A DNA stretch of 64,000 nucleotides, from the NCBI RefSeq assembly GCF_001680005.1, contig NC_033560.1, forward strand, positions 375,501-439,500. Direction: 5' to 3'. This document shows positions 1 through 11,576 of the stretch, piece by piece (positions within the stretch are counted from its first letter, which is position 1; each line of letters opens with the position of its first letter). The position numbers and the translations under genes are program-made. This DNA is from Plasmodium coatneyi. Taxonomy: Eukaryota; Apicomplexa; Aconoidasida; Haemosporida; Plasmodiidae. Under the pieces are notes generated by a model. It had not been told where the DNA came from, searched no databases, and worked only from the letters and a program-made list of their open reading frames with translations.

Positions 1-789
1 GCACGCCATTTCTCACGTATCGTAGGATTATCTGGATTAACAAATGGGGACACCAAATCGGTTAACCAATTTTTCGACATAGAGATTGTAGCACCGCTGG
101 GTGTGTGAGGGGGAGAGAATCCACGCTGTTATGCAAAAATGCGCGTAAAAAAAGTAGCACATTTGTGACCCCGCCCACTTCACACTTGGGAAAAAAAAAA
201 AAAAAAAAAAGAAAGGTGCCCACACAGGTTAGCATCCCAAGGTGACCATGTTAGCCCCTTGCACTTCTCCCCAACGTGAAACTTTTTCCTCCTCTTTAAA
301 AAGGAGTCGCATTTTTCCAAACTCGAAATAATTTGCCCAATCCGCACATATTTCTTCATTTGTGCTTTTTTTTCCTTTTCCACGTTCTTTTTTTTTTTTT
401 TTTTTTTTTTCCCCTGGAACTTGCCAATTTTGCATTTTCCCTGAAAACAGAACCGCGTGACATTACACTTGGGTCTACCACCCGATATATATACTCCCAG
501 AGAAGAATTGCGGGGGCCGCGTTGGCCAAAGCGGTGATGGGAAAAAAAGTGTTGGACGCATAATATGTCGTAACCACTTTTAACCACAGAAGAGGGCTTA
601 GCAAAATAGCCACGTGGCCCTGGAAGTTTCAATAGCCAAGTATAAAGGGCCAAAAAGGGGGACAACATTCCCATACGGAGCCCTCGTTGTAGGTGCTGGC
701 TGGGAGAGGGGCGAATATAACTGTAGGCAGCTGAGCATCGTCATACACCGCCACGGATCACCGTACCGCACTCCGCATCATCCCCCCAA
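1..789. other. Intergenic, upstream of NT2
   Basis: No supported gene. The stretch holds a poly(A) run near 190-210 and a T-rich run near 387-411. The open frames across it are made of these homopolymers. It is the presumed 5' UTR and promoter of the transporter that starts at 790. Confidence 0.6.
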
Positions 790-2382
790 ATGAGCACACC
801 CAGTAAGCGAACCAACTCGGCGGAGGGTCCCCCCTCGACACCGCTTGGGAAGGACAACTCGGAGATGAAAAATAGCGCAGAAGCGAAGAACAGAACAGAC
901 ACGAAAGAAGGGAGCACATCGCTGCTGAAAGAGCACCACCAATACAACACGTTTGCAAACATAACCCTGTGCCTGATGGGTATGTCCTCCGTGCTCATGT
1001 ATAACTGCGTCTTGAATACCACCCCCCACATTCACGAACTGCTAAACAGAAACATCGTGGTGTCCTCCACGTTCTTTTTATATTTCTCCGTGTTGGTATT
1101 CGTCTCACTAATCAGTGCTTTATTTATCGAAGTGAAGACGAGGACCTATGACATATGTTTTGTCATTTCCTTTGCCCTCCAGTTTGTGTACCCTCTTGTC
1201 GTAAAGTACTACTATGATCGGACCTTTATATTTTATTTGCTCATTGGATTTATCGGTGCAACATGCTCCGTAATGAAGACGATGATTTTTTCCATTGCCA
1301 CCATTGTGTTGAATAGCTCCAAGGTGATTTGCTTATCCTACGGTTTGACTGGAATTTACTCCCTTTTCATTACCACTACGTTTTTTTATTTTTTAATAAG
1401 AATAGATAAAGATGTGCATAAGCTTATGCAGTCCATATTTGCCACCTGCGCAATTAACTGCACATTTATTTTCGTCTCCTTCATTTGCTATTCTGTCTTG
1501 AAAAGTACCGATGAGTTTAAGCGGAAGTTCAAGATATACCAGGAGGAGACGGAGGCGAAGCGAGCTCGCAGTGGAAGCGGTGCACTGTTCGACAAGGCGG
1601 GGGGAACAACCGGGGAGGAGTCCTTTGTCATACCGGTTGAGGGTTCCACTCGGGAGGGTGGCTACAGTGGGAATGAAAGCGACAATGAGAAGCATCCCTC
1701 AAAGGAAGCTACGAAGAAAGATGCGAAGAAACCTCTCAATGGTGCAAAGAACGGGGTGGACCCCATGGAGGTAACCCCAAAAAGCCGCTTCTTCCCAGAC
1801 GCCTCCTCATTCAACGTGAAGGTAAACGAGATGATGAAGCAAGCCAGGATAAAGGCATTCCTCTACAAGAAGTCCCTCGTTTTCCTCTTTTGCACCTTTT
1901 ACAACATTTTCCTGAAAATTGCAGTTTTTCCAGTTGTCTGCCCAGAAATGTGGACCAAAAATGTGGATGAACGATACATACTAATCGGCATGGTGCAGCT
2001 GGGTGACTGCGTCAGTAGGATTTTCCCAACATTTGCAGAGAGTGTACCAGCTTTTAAAAAATTTCTTCTGCCACAAAGGAAGGTATTCATATACTCGCTC
2101 GCAAGGACCTTTCTATCCGTCCTATGTTTAGTAATTCCCCTGACAGATATGGCCCTGTTGAATAATTTTCTTTTTAAGTGCGCCCTCATTTTTTCAAATA
2201 TTTACCTAAATGGCTGGTTTGTCGTTTTGTCCTTTATTAACATTTCCGATGTCTTGAAGCCGCTCAACTCGATGAGCAACGTTGCCATGGTCAGTAGCTT
2301 CGGCTCCACGCTGCTCCGGATGGGCTTGCTCACGGGCTACGGTACCTCGATCATCTACAGGCACTACGTCCAGGGGGGCTAA
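790..2382 (+). CDS. NT2: Equilibrative nucleoside transporter, NT2-type
   Basis: A 530-residue polytopic membrane protein of the equilibrative nucleoside transporter family. A hydrophilic N-terminus of about 55 residues is followed by about six membrane segments (roughly residues 57-240), a charged low-complexity cytoplasmic loop (about 240-355) and about five more membrane segments up to residue 525. This 6+5 pattern is typical of ENTs. The second half has an LGDCVSR segment where ENTs carry a conserved Asp/Arg pair. The assignment as NT2, rather than NT1, NT3 or NT4, rests on length (NT2 is the long one) and on its position in the same gene block as P. falciparum NT2. NT2 homologues are reported in the endoplasmic reticulum, and the substrate is not evident from sequence. 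The start is the first in-frame ATG. The family is well supported; the paralogue is somewhat less certain. Confidence 0.85.
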   Translation: MSTPSKRTNSAEGPPSTPLGKDNSEMKNSAEAKNRTDTKEGSTSLLKEHHQYNTFANITLCLMGMSSVLMYNCVLNTTPHIHELLNRNIVVSSTFFLYFSVLVFVSLISALFIEVKTRTYDICFVISFALQFVYPLVVKYYYDRTFIFYLLIGFIGATCSVMKTMIFSIATIVLNSSKVICLSYGLTGIYSLFITTTFFYFLIRIDKDVHKLMQSIFATCAINCTFIFVSFICYSVLKSTDEFKRKFKIYQEETEAKRARSGSGALFDKAGGTTGEESFVIPVEGSTREGGYSGNESDNEKHPSKEATKKDAKKPLNGAKNGVDPMEVTPKSRFFPDASSFNVKVNEMMKQARIKAFLYKKSLVFLFCTFYNIFLKIAVFPVVCPEMWTKNVDERYILIGMVQLGDCVSRIFPTFAESVPAFKKFLLPQRKVFIYSLARTFLSVLCLVIPLTDMALLNNFLFKCALIFSNIYLNGWFVVLSFINISDVLKPLNSMSNVAMVSSFGSTLLRMGLLTGYGTSIIYRHYVQGG

Positions 2383-3147
2383 AGCGGTAAAACGGCGAAG
2401 CGGTAAAATGGCAAAAAGCCAAACCGCGAAGCGCCACGTTTAACAGAACGTTTGGGACAGCCCAACGGGACTGCGAACCAGTCACTTTATTTTTCAACAC
2501 TGCACACATTTGTATGATTCGTCATACTTTTTGACCCTCCCGCGTGAGTGTGTGCGCACGTATACATGTTGTATGTGCAGACGAATCGAGGTCGAATTGC
2601 CCGTGGCTCTTTTTTTTTTTTTTTTTTCTACCCTGCTCTATTTGAATAGATCCTCGTATTGTGAATTCGACAATTAGGGACCCTTCCTAAAGTGATGCGT
2701 GTGTTAACAGGTGCGGCTGTGAAAAGGCATCTGCACACTTTTCCCCCATTGGGAGGTCATAATTAGTGAAGTGTGGCCTAACAGCGGAGTCTGCCACCTG
2801 CATGCGTTATTTTATTTTATTTTTTTTTTTCAATGGAACCTAATTAATAAAGAATAAACGAATTAAACATACTTCTTTACCCACTCGAGTGACTTGGTTA
2901 ATTTTTTTTTTTTCACACCTGCTTTAACCCTCCTTAACCCTTTTAAATAATTTTCATCCGTAGAAATCGAATACGTTCTTCCATTGTTTGCATTTTTCCC
3001 ATTCGTGTGTTTCCCCCTGGATAACACCATCACGCAGACTGACCCATAAGGAACCTACCATTCGCAGCTCACCAAACAGGTCACCGCCTCCCCAATATAG
3101 TATGCGAACCAATTCGCCTATATTGTTTCACTCCAAATTACCGACTT
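2383..3147. other. Intergenic between NT2 and Obg
   Basis: A tandem intergenic stretch with T runs near 2611-2627, 2822-2830 and 2902-2912. No supported gene. It should contain the NT2 3' UTR and the promoter of the GTPase. Confidence 0.6.
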
Positions 3148-5334
3148 ATGCTCATAAAAAAACTTTCTTTTTTACGTTTGCCCCAAAGAGAAATCGTCCT
3201 TTTTTTGTTAAAACATGAGGGAGTTTCGACTGTAAGGAGGCTTGGTGCCAAGTCGAAAGGTGCAATTCGTTTTTGCACGCCAAGAAGCGCCACCTTCAGT
3301 TCGTTATGTAACGCGACAACGGGCAATCGCCCTCTCGGGGGGGAAGGCAGTTCTTCCATTGCGCAGACGACGCAGGGTACGAATGAGGAGAGCAGTGCCG
3401 CCCCGGGGGAATGCACACCAACCCATTGTGGTGAAGGAAACGTGCGTAGTGACCATCATGACCTGAACGACGATGTGTACGAAAGCAGTGAGTGTGTTTA
3501 CATTAAAGGGGAAAGAAAATTCGTTGTGCGCAGGCGAAAGGGGGGGGCATGCACAGGAGGCTCCTCCAACGGTGATGCGGGGGGGGTGACTGTCTGTGAG
3601 GGTGTCCAACCGGGGGAAAACCCTGCGATGAACCCCCAATTTAGCATCGCGCACAGAACTGAAGATTCCAATTTATCCATTTCGGAAGTGGGCACACATT
3701 GGGGTTTCCCTTCAAAGGGGAAATCCACAACCATCACCAATGCGGAAAGTGAATCCCCCGGCACGAAGTGCGCACGCCAAAGTGAAGACGAAATTCTTTG
3801 GGACACCCCTAAGAACGAAGCGCTCATGAGAATACTCACCGAACCAACTCACCACCTGATGATGCGAAACGAAAGACGCTTCTGTGACTTCCTATGGGTC
3901 GTGGCCAAGTCAGGAAAAGGGGGAGAACCAAACTACAAAAGACGAAGGAGTAAAAAGTTAAAGGGAGAAGGATATGGTGGACATGGAGGAAATGTTATTC
4001 TGAAAAGTAAAAGAAGCATTTACGATTTAATCAAAATAGAACAAAAGGTTAAAGCAAATGATGGAGAAAATTTTAAAGAAAATAGCCGAGGAAAAGATGG
4101 TAGTGATAAAGTTGTATTCGTCCCTGTTGGAACAATTGTACGGAAGAGAATTTACTGTAAGAAGAAGAATGAAAATAATAGGAAAATATATAAGAGTGTT
4201 TTTTGGCATCAATTTTTAAAAGAAAATGAAGAACTGTTGGTAGCTCGAGGAGGAAAAGGAGGCATATCATATTCTTTTTTTAAAAAGCATGATTATAGAT
4301 TACCTGAAAAGGGGGAGAAGATGCTCCTCGAATTGGAGCTCCGACTACTGAACGATGTAGCCTTTATTGGAATTGAGAACAGTGGGAAAACTTCCCTCTG
4401 TAGTAGCCTCAGTAGGTACTATGGGAACATTAGTAGCAACATATTTAGCACCACAATACCACACGTCTCCAATATTAACTACATCGATGGGGTTGAAATA
4501 ACCCTCCTGGATACCCCCTTTCTTTTTCATAACGCACACAAGGATTGCAGCCACGGAAAGAGGATTCTGAGACATCTATACAGAAGCAAGCTTATCGTTT
4601 ACGTCATCGACGTTGCGAGTGACAAACTTGAAAATGTGGACGACACACAGGTGGAGGACTACTACACGGAGAGTCTAAAGGGGAAGGATGATAAAACGGG
4701 GGAGCAAGAATTAATGCCACACATACACAGGGACAACCCCAATGAACAGAAACGTAACCATGTGCACACGTCAGAGGAAGCCCGTGCCAACCTGAAGGAC
4801 TACCATAACGATACAATAAAGCAAATAAAAATGCTACGAAATGAACTCTTCCTTTTTAATCCTGATTACTTAAAAAAGAAGGAACTTGTCGTTGCGACGA
4901 AATGTGACATGCTACACAAAAACGCCCTACTCAATCTAGACTCCCTCTATTTCCGTCTGCAAAATTTGTTCCCCCATATAGAAGTTATTGGCACCTCTGC
5001 CAAGTTCGGCCTAGGGATAAAGCTCCTGAGCAGGAAGATAAGGGAGCTTATCTACCCTCAGCACGTCTTAATGAGTCACAAAATGTACGCCAAAAATATA
5101 GAAGATTATGTCATCCCTACGCACAGTCACGCCAAGGAGGGACAAAAACGGCTGCAAAATTATGAACTACCAGAAAATGTCAAACACATCTACGACCACA
5201 ACTACATGGAAAACTTCGACTACTTTTTGAAGAAGACTCGCAGGGAGAAGCATGATGTGGGTGTTACCAACTCTGGAGATGGTAAAAATTTGTTAACGGG
5301 GGGTGTTGCTGGTAGTGCAAGGGGCACAACCTAG
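3148..5334 (+). CDS. Obg-family GTPase, probably organellar
   Basis: A 728-residue Obg/CgtA-type GTPase, a family that assists large ribosomal subunit assembly. The basic, hydrophobic N-terminus looks like an organelle-targeting sequence and is followed by about 200 low-complexity residues. The glycine-rich Obg fold starts near residue 245 (FCDFLWVVAKSGKGG, later GYGGHGGNV). The G domain follows: G1 GIENSGKTS near residue 407, a G3-like DTPF, a G4-like TKCD near 583 and a G5-like TSAKFG near 617. G3 and G4 depart from the usual DxPG and NKxD. A charged insertion of about 60 residues lies between G3 and G4. Mitochondrion or apicoplast is an inference from the N-terminus; sequence alone does not decide. 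The gene is convergent with the next one, with about 115 bp between the stop codons. Confidence 0.88.
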   Translation: MLIKKLSFLRLPQREIVLFLLKHEGVSTVRRLGAKSKGAIRFCTPRSATFSSLCNATTGNRPLGGEGSSSIAQTTQGTNEESSAAPGECTPTHCGEGNVRSDHHDLNDDVYESSECVYIKGERKFVVRRRKGGACTGGSSNGDAGGVTVCEGVQPGENPAMNPQFSIAHRTEDSNLSISEVGTHWGFPSKGKSTTITNAESESPGTKCARQSEDEILWDTPKNEALMRILTEPTHHLMMRNERRFCDFLWVVAKSGKGGEPNYKRRRSKKLKGEGYGGHGGNVILKSKRSIYDLIKIEQKVKANDGENFKENSRGKDGSDKVVFVPVGTIVRKRIYCKKKNENNRKIYKSVFWHQFLKENEELLVARGGKGGISYSFFKKHDYRLPEKGEKMLLELELRLLNDVAFIGIENSGKTSLCSSLSRYYGNISSNIFSTTIPHVSNINYIDGVEITLLDTPFLFHNAHKDCSHGKRILRHLYRSKLIVYVIDVASDKLENVDDTQVEDYYTESLKGKDDKTGEQELMPHIHRDNPNEQKRNHVHTSEEARANLKDYHNDTIKQIKMLRNELFLFNPDYLKKKELVVATKCDMLHKNALLNLDSLYFRLQNLFPHIEVIGTSAKFGLGIKLLSRKIRELIYPQHVLMSHKMYAKNIEDYVIPTHSHAKEGQKRLQNYELPENVKHIYDHNYMENFDYFLKKTRREKHDVGVTNSGDGKNLLTGGVAGSARGTT

Positions 5335-5450
5335 GGGAAAACAATTGACGTAAGGAGGGACCCACAAAAGGAAGACATACATAATAAGGGTACCCCGGCT
5401 GACACAAACGGGAAGAGAAATGATGCAAAATTGCCGACCGATCTTCACCA

Positions 5451-8400
5451 TCAGGGGGAGAAGCTGTTCACGGGCAAATTGCAGTTGTACAATTTACAAA
5501 GCTTCTCAACGAACTTCCTACAATGGGCACCGTCCTTGGTGTAGCTCTTCATGTCACTGTTCAACGTCGAGAGGACGATATTTCCGGTTTCCAGGAACTC
5601 CAAGTTTTTTTCGTTTTCGCGTTCGATGAGCTTTGTCCTGCAGTGGCGCAGCGGTGGGACGGCGATTGTACCAATCAGGTCCTACACAAAGGGGGGTGGT
5701 GAAGGAAGAAGTGGTAACACCCGATGGGAAAGCGTATCTAAAAAGGCAACATTACAGAGTCAACACAAAAACAGAAGCAGCATTAATCACCCTCACACAT
5801 GTAGAGCCTTGCCGTGTGGACCCCCCTCCGACGCGTGGCACGAACAAAGGGGGGAAAGCCACAACCCACCTTGTTATTCAGCAGAGGATTCAAAAAGGGG
5901 TAGAACTCCTGCGCGAAGTAGGAATTCTTGAAGGTGAACAGAGCAGTTAAGCAGCTGCGCAAGTTTTCCTTGAGCAAAAAGGAAGGGATGAGTTGGAAGG
6001 AGTTCTGCTTTTTATTGTAAATTACGTTTTCGTGAAAAATGGAAAAGTGAATAGACAGGGGGGTATACACGGAACATAGCAGCTCGTTGTAATTATTGCT
6101 GAGGCGTATTTGTGGGAAGGAAGTCGTTTGGTACTTAAAAATTTTGTAATTCAAGGAGTAGTTGCTTTTGGCCTTTTTCCAATTTGCTTTATAGTTTTGT
6201 CTCATCTCGTAGGAAGTCTCTCTTGCCCCCGTTCCAGATCCAGAGGAAGAATAATCCGTGGCAGATGTCATGTGCGCACTTGCGAAATCTTCCTCCACTG
6301 AGTGGATAAATTTTTTCAGTTTTTTCTCGAGCAAGGAAAAGGTGTTATCCGTGTAGTAGTACTTAACCACGATGAAGTACTCGAACATGCAGCTGTCGTT
6401 GCAGATGTGTTTTATGTTGCTAACGTTAAGGATATTATTGTTTCGGAAGAGCACTCGGTCTTTGTATATGTCAGCTCCGGTGGTGGTGGTACCCATATCA
6501 TCCGGCGCATCAGTGGCAGTGTCTGTTCCTGCAACCGGATGAAGTTTGTCACTGCTCACCCCCCTGTCATAACCATAGTCGAGGAAAAACTGGTAAGATT
6601 TGATAAAGTCCTGTATCATTTTATCCATCAAGTTGGAGTTAAAGTTTCTGAACATCTCGTCGATGTACTTAACGTATGTGAACATGTCCATGTCGAAGGT
6701 GAAAAGTTCGTCCGAGTGAATAACGACCTTGCCACTGGAGCGCAGGACGTTTAAGGACATAATGTTGTGTAACTTATAGAGGTTGAAATAAACCACGGTA
6801 TCACCCACCTTGCTGTCGTCATCCAAGAAGTGAAGATAATGGTCAAATATGCCCTCGAAGGAAAGCTCCTCAGAATGTTTATTCAAATATTCATAAAAGA
6901 AATAGTAATTGTAGTACAGACTGAAGAAATCAAAGTGCTTGTTCTCGATGTCGCAACATTTCCAACACAGTTGCAGGATCACATACGTGTCCATTGGGAT
7001 TTTGTTATTTTGTAAAAAAGCAAATTCCGTCTCGTTCTGTTGAATAAGGTTAACTAAACTTTGCAGTGTGATGCCGTACCTCTTCCTTACCACTCTGTGC
7101 AGGTCCTCCCTGTACTTCTTAAAGGACGGGATACTTTCTCTCCCCCGTTCTATGTGATGATGCGTGTACAGCTCGTCGTGGATACTTACCAGCTCTATTA
7201 CCTTAACGAGAAATTCGTATATTATTTCGCTCTTAACGTATCGGAAGCCCCTATTTTTTACGAACAGCAAGTTGTTGGTGCTGTACTTTTGCACGTGCAG
7301 TAGGTAGCTGCAGATTTCTTCCGTGGAGAACTGCAAATTTCCGAAGAGGGCCTTCCTACTCAGGTAGATAACGCCATCCTGGTTTGCGCAACCGTTTTGG
7401 CCGATTTCCACCTCGAGCGACTCACTGTGCACAATCAGGTAGTACTGAAACAGCAACTCGATGTTGCTAAAAATGGTGGGTTTCTCGGACAGCACGAGTT
7501 TCTCCTTGCAGAGTCCCATAATGGACAGCGTTTTGACAAGCTCCTCCTCCATCGCATTATTCGCCCCCTCCGCGCAATTCCCGTAGTACTTAGAAAAAAA
7601 CGACTTTAAACAAATGGCTAGCGTCCCATCAATATCGTTAAGAAGAATGTTATATGTTTTATTTTTTGTGCACAACACGGCGTCATTAAATTTGCCCAAG
7701 TTCAGGCACAACTTGTACAGTATATAATTAATGTCTTTATTGCCCGAGAAAATTAAATTCACTCGATACTTTTTAAGCTTCTCTGAGTTTAGGCTTTCAT
7801 TTGGCCCATTGTTCATCTCAAACATGTTGTGTCTGTCATGGTGCCCCCCAAACATGCTGGAACTATGGATGTCGTTATTATTCTCCGACGTGTTGTAGTT
7901 GTGGCTTTTCAAAAAATCATTGTACTCTTTTATGTACTTATTAAAAATTTTGAAATAAATATGTCCACCGTTTTTTATAATATCCTTCACTTCCTGGTTG
8001 ATACAAATTAACAGCCACTGATCGTTTATACACTTAATCCTTTTTGATAAATAAATTTGCCAAATTTCGTCCTGTACGATATCTTCCTTTTCCTCATGCT
8101 CTTCATTAAAGTCTTCCCTTTTTTTCCCACTCTTCGTAATACTGAGGACGTTTTTTATGGTCGTATTGATTATGGGACTACTGGCAAAAACGAGCGACTT
8201 GTCTGCCACATCGCAAACTTCATATATGTAGTTGCACCGATTGTAAATGGTACGCTCATTCTGATTCATCACCTTTTCCATCTCATTACCATACTTGTTG
8301 TAAAAGCTGTCATAGGTTGTATACTTCAGCATGCATATGTTTTCATTCTTGGACATTTCATGTATAATCCCATCGATTATATGGGCCGATACGTACAATC

Positions 8401-8831
8401 TGGGGACTTTCCTCAATTTTCCTACATCGCTCACTATGCTCTTTTGCACCTTTATCTCGTCCTCAAAATTGTAGTGCCATTCCATGTAGGCCCACAGATG
8501 GTCAATTTCGTGCACATACTTTTCTCGCTCTGTCAATCCCGCATTCTTCTTCTTTTGTGTGCACTGATTTTTCTGTAGATTGAATATGTTTCCCTCCTGG
8601 TTCACTAGCTTCTCATCACTAATGATGTTCTTTTCTTCCATCAGAAACTCGGAGAAGTCTGCCTGAATGTCCAGGAGCATCAGGGAGTAATCGCTTTCCC
8701 GGCTGATCCCCCGCTTCAGGGGCACGATTTCGCAACCATTCTCAAGGTACTGCGGTGAAAGGGTATTGGATGAAGTGGGAGAAATTTACAAAATGTACGT
8801 GTCTAGGGTTGGAAGCTCCCTGTGCTACCAT
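5451..8831 (-). CDS. Large conserved Plasmodium protein, function unknown (2-3 exons)
   Basis: I do not recognise this protein. The body is a long helix-rich frame on the minus strand (5870-8749) rich in Tyr, Asn, Ile and Lys, with no transmembrane segment or catalytic motif I can name. The frame meets a donor (AAG|GTGGGT) at 5870. A good acceptor (TTTGTGTAG) at 5682 opens a phase-matched last exon, 5451-5681, of 76 residues plus stop, beginning DLIGTIAV and ending VNSFSP. At the 5' end the frame is open upstream of the first ATG (8680) to an acceptor-like CAG at 8750. A small exon 8790-8831 (MVAQGASNPRHVHF) joins it in phase across a 40-nt GT-AG intron, which is unusually short. The safe alternative is a start at 8680, giving about 1,013 residues. 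The gene body is firm; the first exon is uncertain. Confidence 0.72.
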
Positions 8832-9525
8832 GTTCAGTGCCCTAAGGATGAGCACTCCAACCGTTCGAAGGTCAACACCGTCGAGAAGAACACCTTCCGC
8901 AAGTGCCCACTCGACTGGACAAAACAAACACATGCATGCCCACGCCACACACATCAGAGGCAAGGTACATCTACCTCCCTTTTCATGTTAAAATTATTAC
9001 CCATTTGTAGGATCTCGTTCCGTTCATCCTTCCGCCGCGTCCCTCTAGAAATATTTGTCCGGGAGATGCGGCCAAAGGGTTATTATTGATATCTCACAGG
9101 AAGGGTCACCTTGAGAATATACTTTGCCGTGCACAAATGGTACACATACAAATGGTGCACATAAATTATGTACATACAAATTACATACACATACATTGCA
9201 TACACATACATTGTGTACACATACAAATGGAACACCTCCTTCTCTCTTCCCAATTTCGAGCTTGTTCCATTTAAAGGATAAAATAAATTATAAATCAGAA
9301 AGGGACCTGCCTATGAACATGCGCACATCTATATTTTTAAAGGGCTCCTTTATTCTGTCGGCACCTTGGAAGATCCACTTAAGCCGCGTTTCCGGAACAC
9401 CCCATGTGCGCAATTATTTTACGCGCTTACTGTTCTAAACGGGAATGGAGCAAATTTTGTAGCTATGGTGCCTTTGTGGTGTACGTGAAAGGCTTCTATT
9501 TATTTTTCTCCTTTCTTAACATATG

Positions 9526-9561
<36 letters not shown>

Positions 9562-10331
9562 TTTCCCTTCACCCAGCGCGGAGGTAAACTGGTACACATG
9601 CTAACCCTCATTCGTGCGCTCATTTTGTCATAAGCAGGAGGTGCACTTTTGCTTCCCCTGTTAAGATGCCCACTGGGTGGTGCTTCTACGTAGCAGCTTC
9701 TTCACTTTCACACTGCAGGATCTTAGATGCGGACTTAGAATCAGCGCTGTGGATAGGACCTCCACACGGGTATACCCCCTCCAATGAATTCGCCTCGGCT
9801 TTTCCCTTATTGAGCGTAGGAAGTCACCCGAATAGGAGTAATTAAATGAATGCACAAACGAATACGCAAATAAATATATTATTAAAAAAAAAAAAAAAAA
9901 AAAGACAATTTCGCTGGCGCTTCCCTCTTAACTGCAAAGCGCATCGGAAAATTGGTTCCCCTCAAAGGGGTAAAAAAAATACAATCAGGAAAATCCCCAA
10001 ATTAGGGATTCAAACAGATTTTTATTCACAGACGCGCACGGTACACACGCACACACTGCGTTCGATTCGATTCAGTTCACTTCAACAGTTCCTTGCGCGA
10101 TGGGAGAATCCCCCTTCAATACACCTTGAACTTACACGCAGCTTGGCGAACACGTCGCTAAGATGACCTACACCCCAGCATATCTTTTCAACCAATTTGT
10201 TACGCATAGAGAAGTTCACGCAACGCGACATCATACGACGTGCCTGTGTATGTGTGTGCGTGTTGGTGTGTTCTTTACCCATCCCACGAAAGCGACCCAC
10301 CTATTTCTGGGATGGTGGGAGCTACCATATT
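8832..10331. other. Intergenic with imperfect tandem repeat and poly(T)
   Basis: No supported gene. The stretch holds an imperfect ACATACA-type repeat (about 9131-9232), T31 at 9530-9560 and an A tract near 9883-9903. It separates two minus-strand genes, so it contains the promoter of the large unknown protein and the 3' UTR of the exonuclease-like gene. Confidence 0.6.
9131..9232. repeat. Imperfect ACATACA-rich tandem repeat
   Basis: The region repeats short units built from ACATACAAATGG, ACATACATTG and TACATACAAATT with about 8-18 nt spacing. It gives spurious ORFs rich in H, I and T on the plus strand. It is best explained as a degenerate microsatellite upstream of the minus-strand gene that starts near 8.7-8.8 kb. 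Confidence 0.6.
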
Positions 10332-11576
10332 CTATGCTGGTTCCTCCTCATCGCAGAACTGAATCATCGGGTCGGTGGCATTCTCATGTATTGACGGCTT
10401 AAATTTGCCCCTAGGTCTTTCCTTCAAATTCCAGTAATCGTACACATCATCATGCTTGCACAAATATAAAATCTTTTGATCTATGGATTTGTTGCTTACC
10501 ACACACAGAACAACATCGCCCACTTTGACATCACGAAACTGCGCAACGGAAGATGGGGTGCATGCAATTCCTTTCCGTGTACTATTTAGTTTAAAAACAC
10601 AATTTAGCATCGACTTACTTACCAACATGGCTTGGACAATGTTCCCCCGTTTGGCCAAATCGACGGGTAATTTATAGCGCGAATTCATAAAACAGTAATT
10701 TACAAAATCTTTCGATTTTTCCAAAACGATTTTCTTTGAAATCATATTATCGAAAATTCTGTACAGGGGGAATAAGTACTTCACATTTTTTAAGGCATAA
10801 ATGATAGACATTTTACTTAATGGTCTAACTTCCCAAATTTTTTCATTCTTATACATTTCCTTTTTGATGCTACTTAAACACTCATCCTTAATCCCCAAAT
10901 AATCGTTCAAGAGTTGGAGAAAGCTTACTTGATATATGTCATTACTTCTGTTCTTTTCCATCAGTAGCATGTGCGCCCTGGACGTATCGTAAACGTTTTC
11001 GAATTTTATTCCCAGCTGGTTGTATAGGGCGGAGCTATCTTCCCTGCAATCGTGTACCAATTTTAGTGTTTTCTTATTTTCGATTATTTTTTTAACACTT
11101 TTTATGACTGACATTTTTAGCAAGTCGAATATGTAGTACTTCTCACGGGATAAACACTCACTTTTGGGATATGTTCCTCCTAGGGTTCTTTCCTCCGTGT
11201 ACACCTGCATTATGCATACCTTTCCATACTTCCCCAAATTCGTCCCCTCAAAATCTACTGCAATGATGTCGTTTTGGTTTATTTCTTCAGCGGCGTCATT
11301 GCCGTCCTTTTCATTTTCTACAATCTTTATGTCTTTATAGCTACTTTTCTCAGTGTAACTTCCAAACGGGGTGGAAGGCTGGTTCGTGTTCTCTTGGCCA
11401 CATCCTTCTTCACGCTCTTCCGAAATGGTCGAAATGAACTTGCTGCTGCAAAACAACTTTCGCCTTTTTACTGCATCCCCATTTTGTACCTTCCTCAAAA
11501 AGCATATACTAACTACGTTTCGGAAGAATGGTATGCCTTTTTTGATCGCGCACTTGTTGCTGTGATATAGGTACAT
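10332..11576 (-). CDS. 3'-5' exonuclease-fold protein, Egl/EXD type
   Basis: A 414-residue protein with a DEDDy-type 3'-5' exonuclease domain at about residues 103-290, resembling the Egalitarian/EXD group. Motif Exo I is visible as AVDFEG (D108, E110), Exo II as LVHDCRED (D176) and Exo III as YALKNV (Y260). In Exo III the expected YxxxD aspartate is Asn264, so the last metal ligand is changed. This group includes RNA-binding members thought to be inactive, so a pseudo-exonuclease role is possible. The N-terminal 80 residues are basic, then polar and low-complexity, and could be an organelle-targeting region. The C-terminal 100 residues have no recognised domain. The ATG at 11576 opens the frame, and the gene is a single exon. 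Activity, RNA or DNA preference and location cannot be decided here. Confidence 0.82.
   Translation of the reverse strand: MYLYHSNKCAIKKGIPFFRNVVSICFLRKVQNGDAVKRRKLFCSSKFISTISEEREEGCGQENTNQPSTPFGSYTEKSSYKDIKIVENEKDGNDAAEEINQNDIIAVDFEGTNLGKYGKVCIMQVYTEERTLGGTYPKSECLSREKYYIFDLLKMSVIKSVKKIIENKKTLKLVHDCREDSSALYNQLGIKFENVYDTSRAHMLLMEKNRSNDIYQVSFLQLLNDYLGIKDECLSSIKKEMYKNEKIWEVRPLSKMSIIYALKNVKYLFPLYRIFDNMISKKIVLEKSKDFVNYCFMNSRYKLPVDLAKRGNIVQAMLVSKSMLNCVFKLNSTRKGIACTPSSVAQFRDVKVGDVVLCVVSNKSIDQKILYLCKHDDVYDYWNLKERPRGKFKPSIHENATDPMIQFCDEEEPA

Noticed and set aside
9131..9232. CRISPR-like or regulatory direct repeats
   Set aside because: Units are too short and degenerate and there are no spacers; it is a eukaryotic microsatellite.
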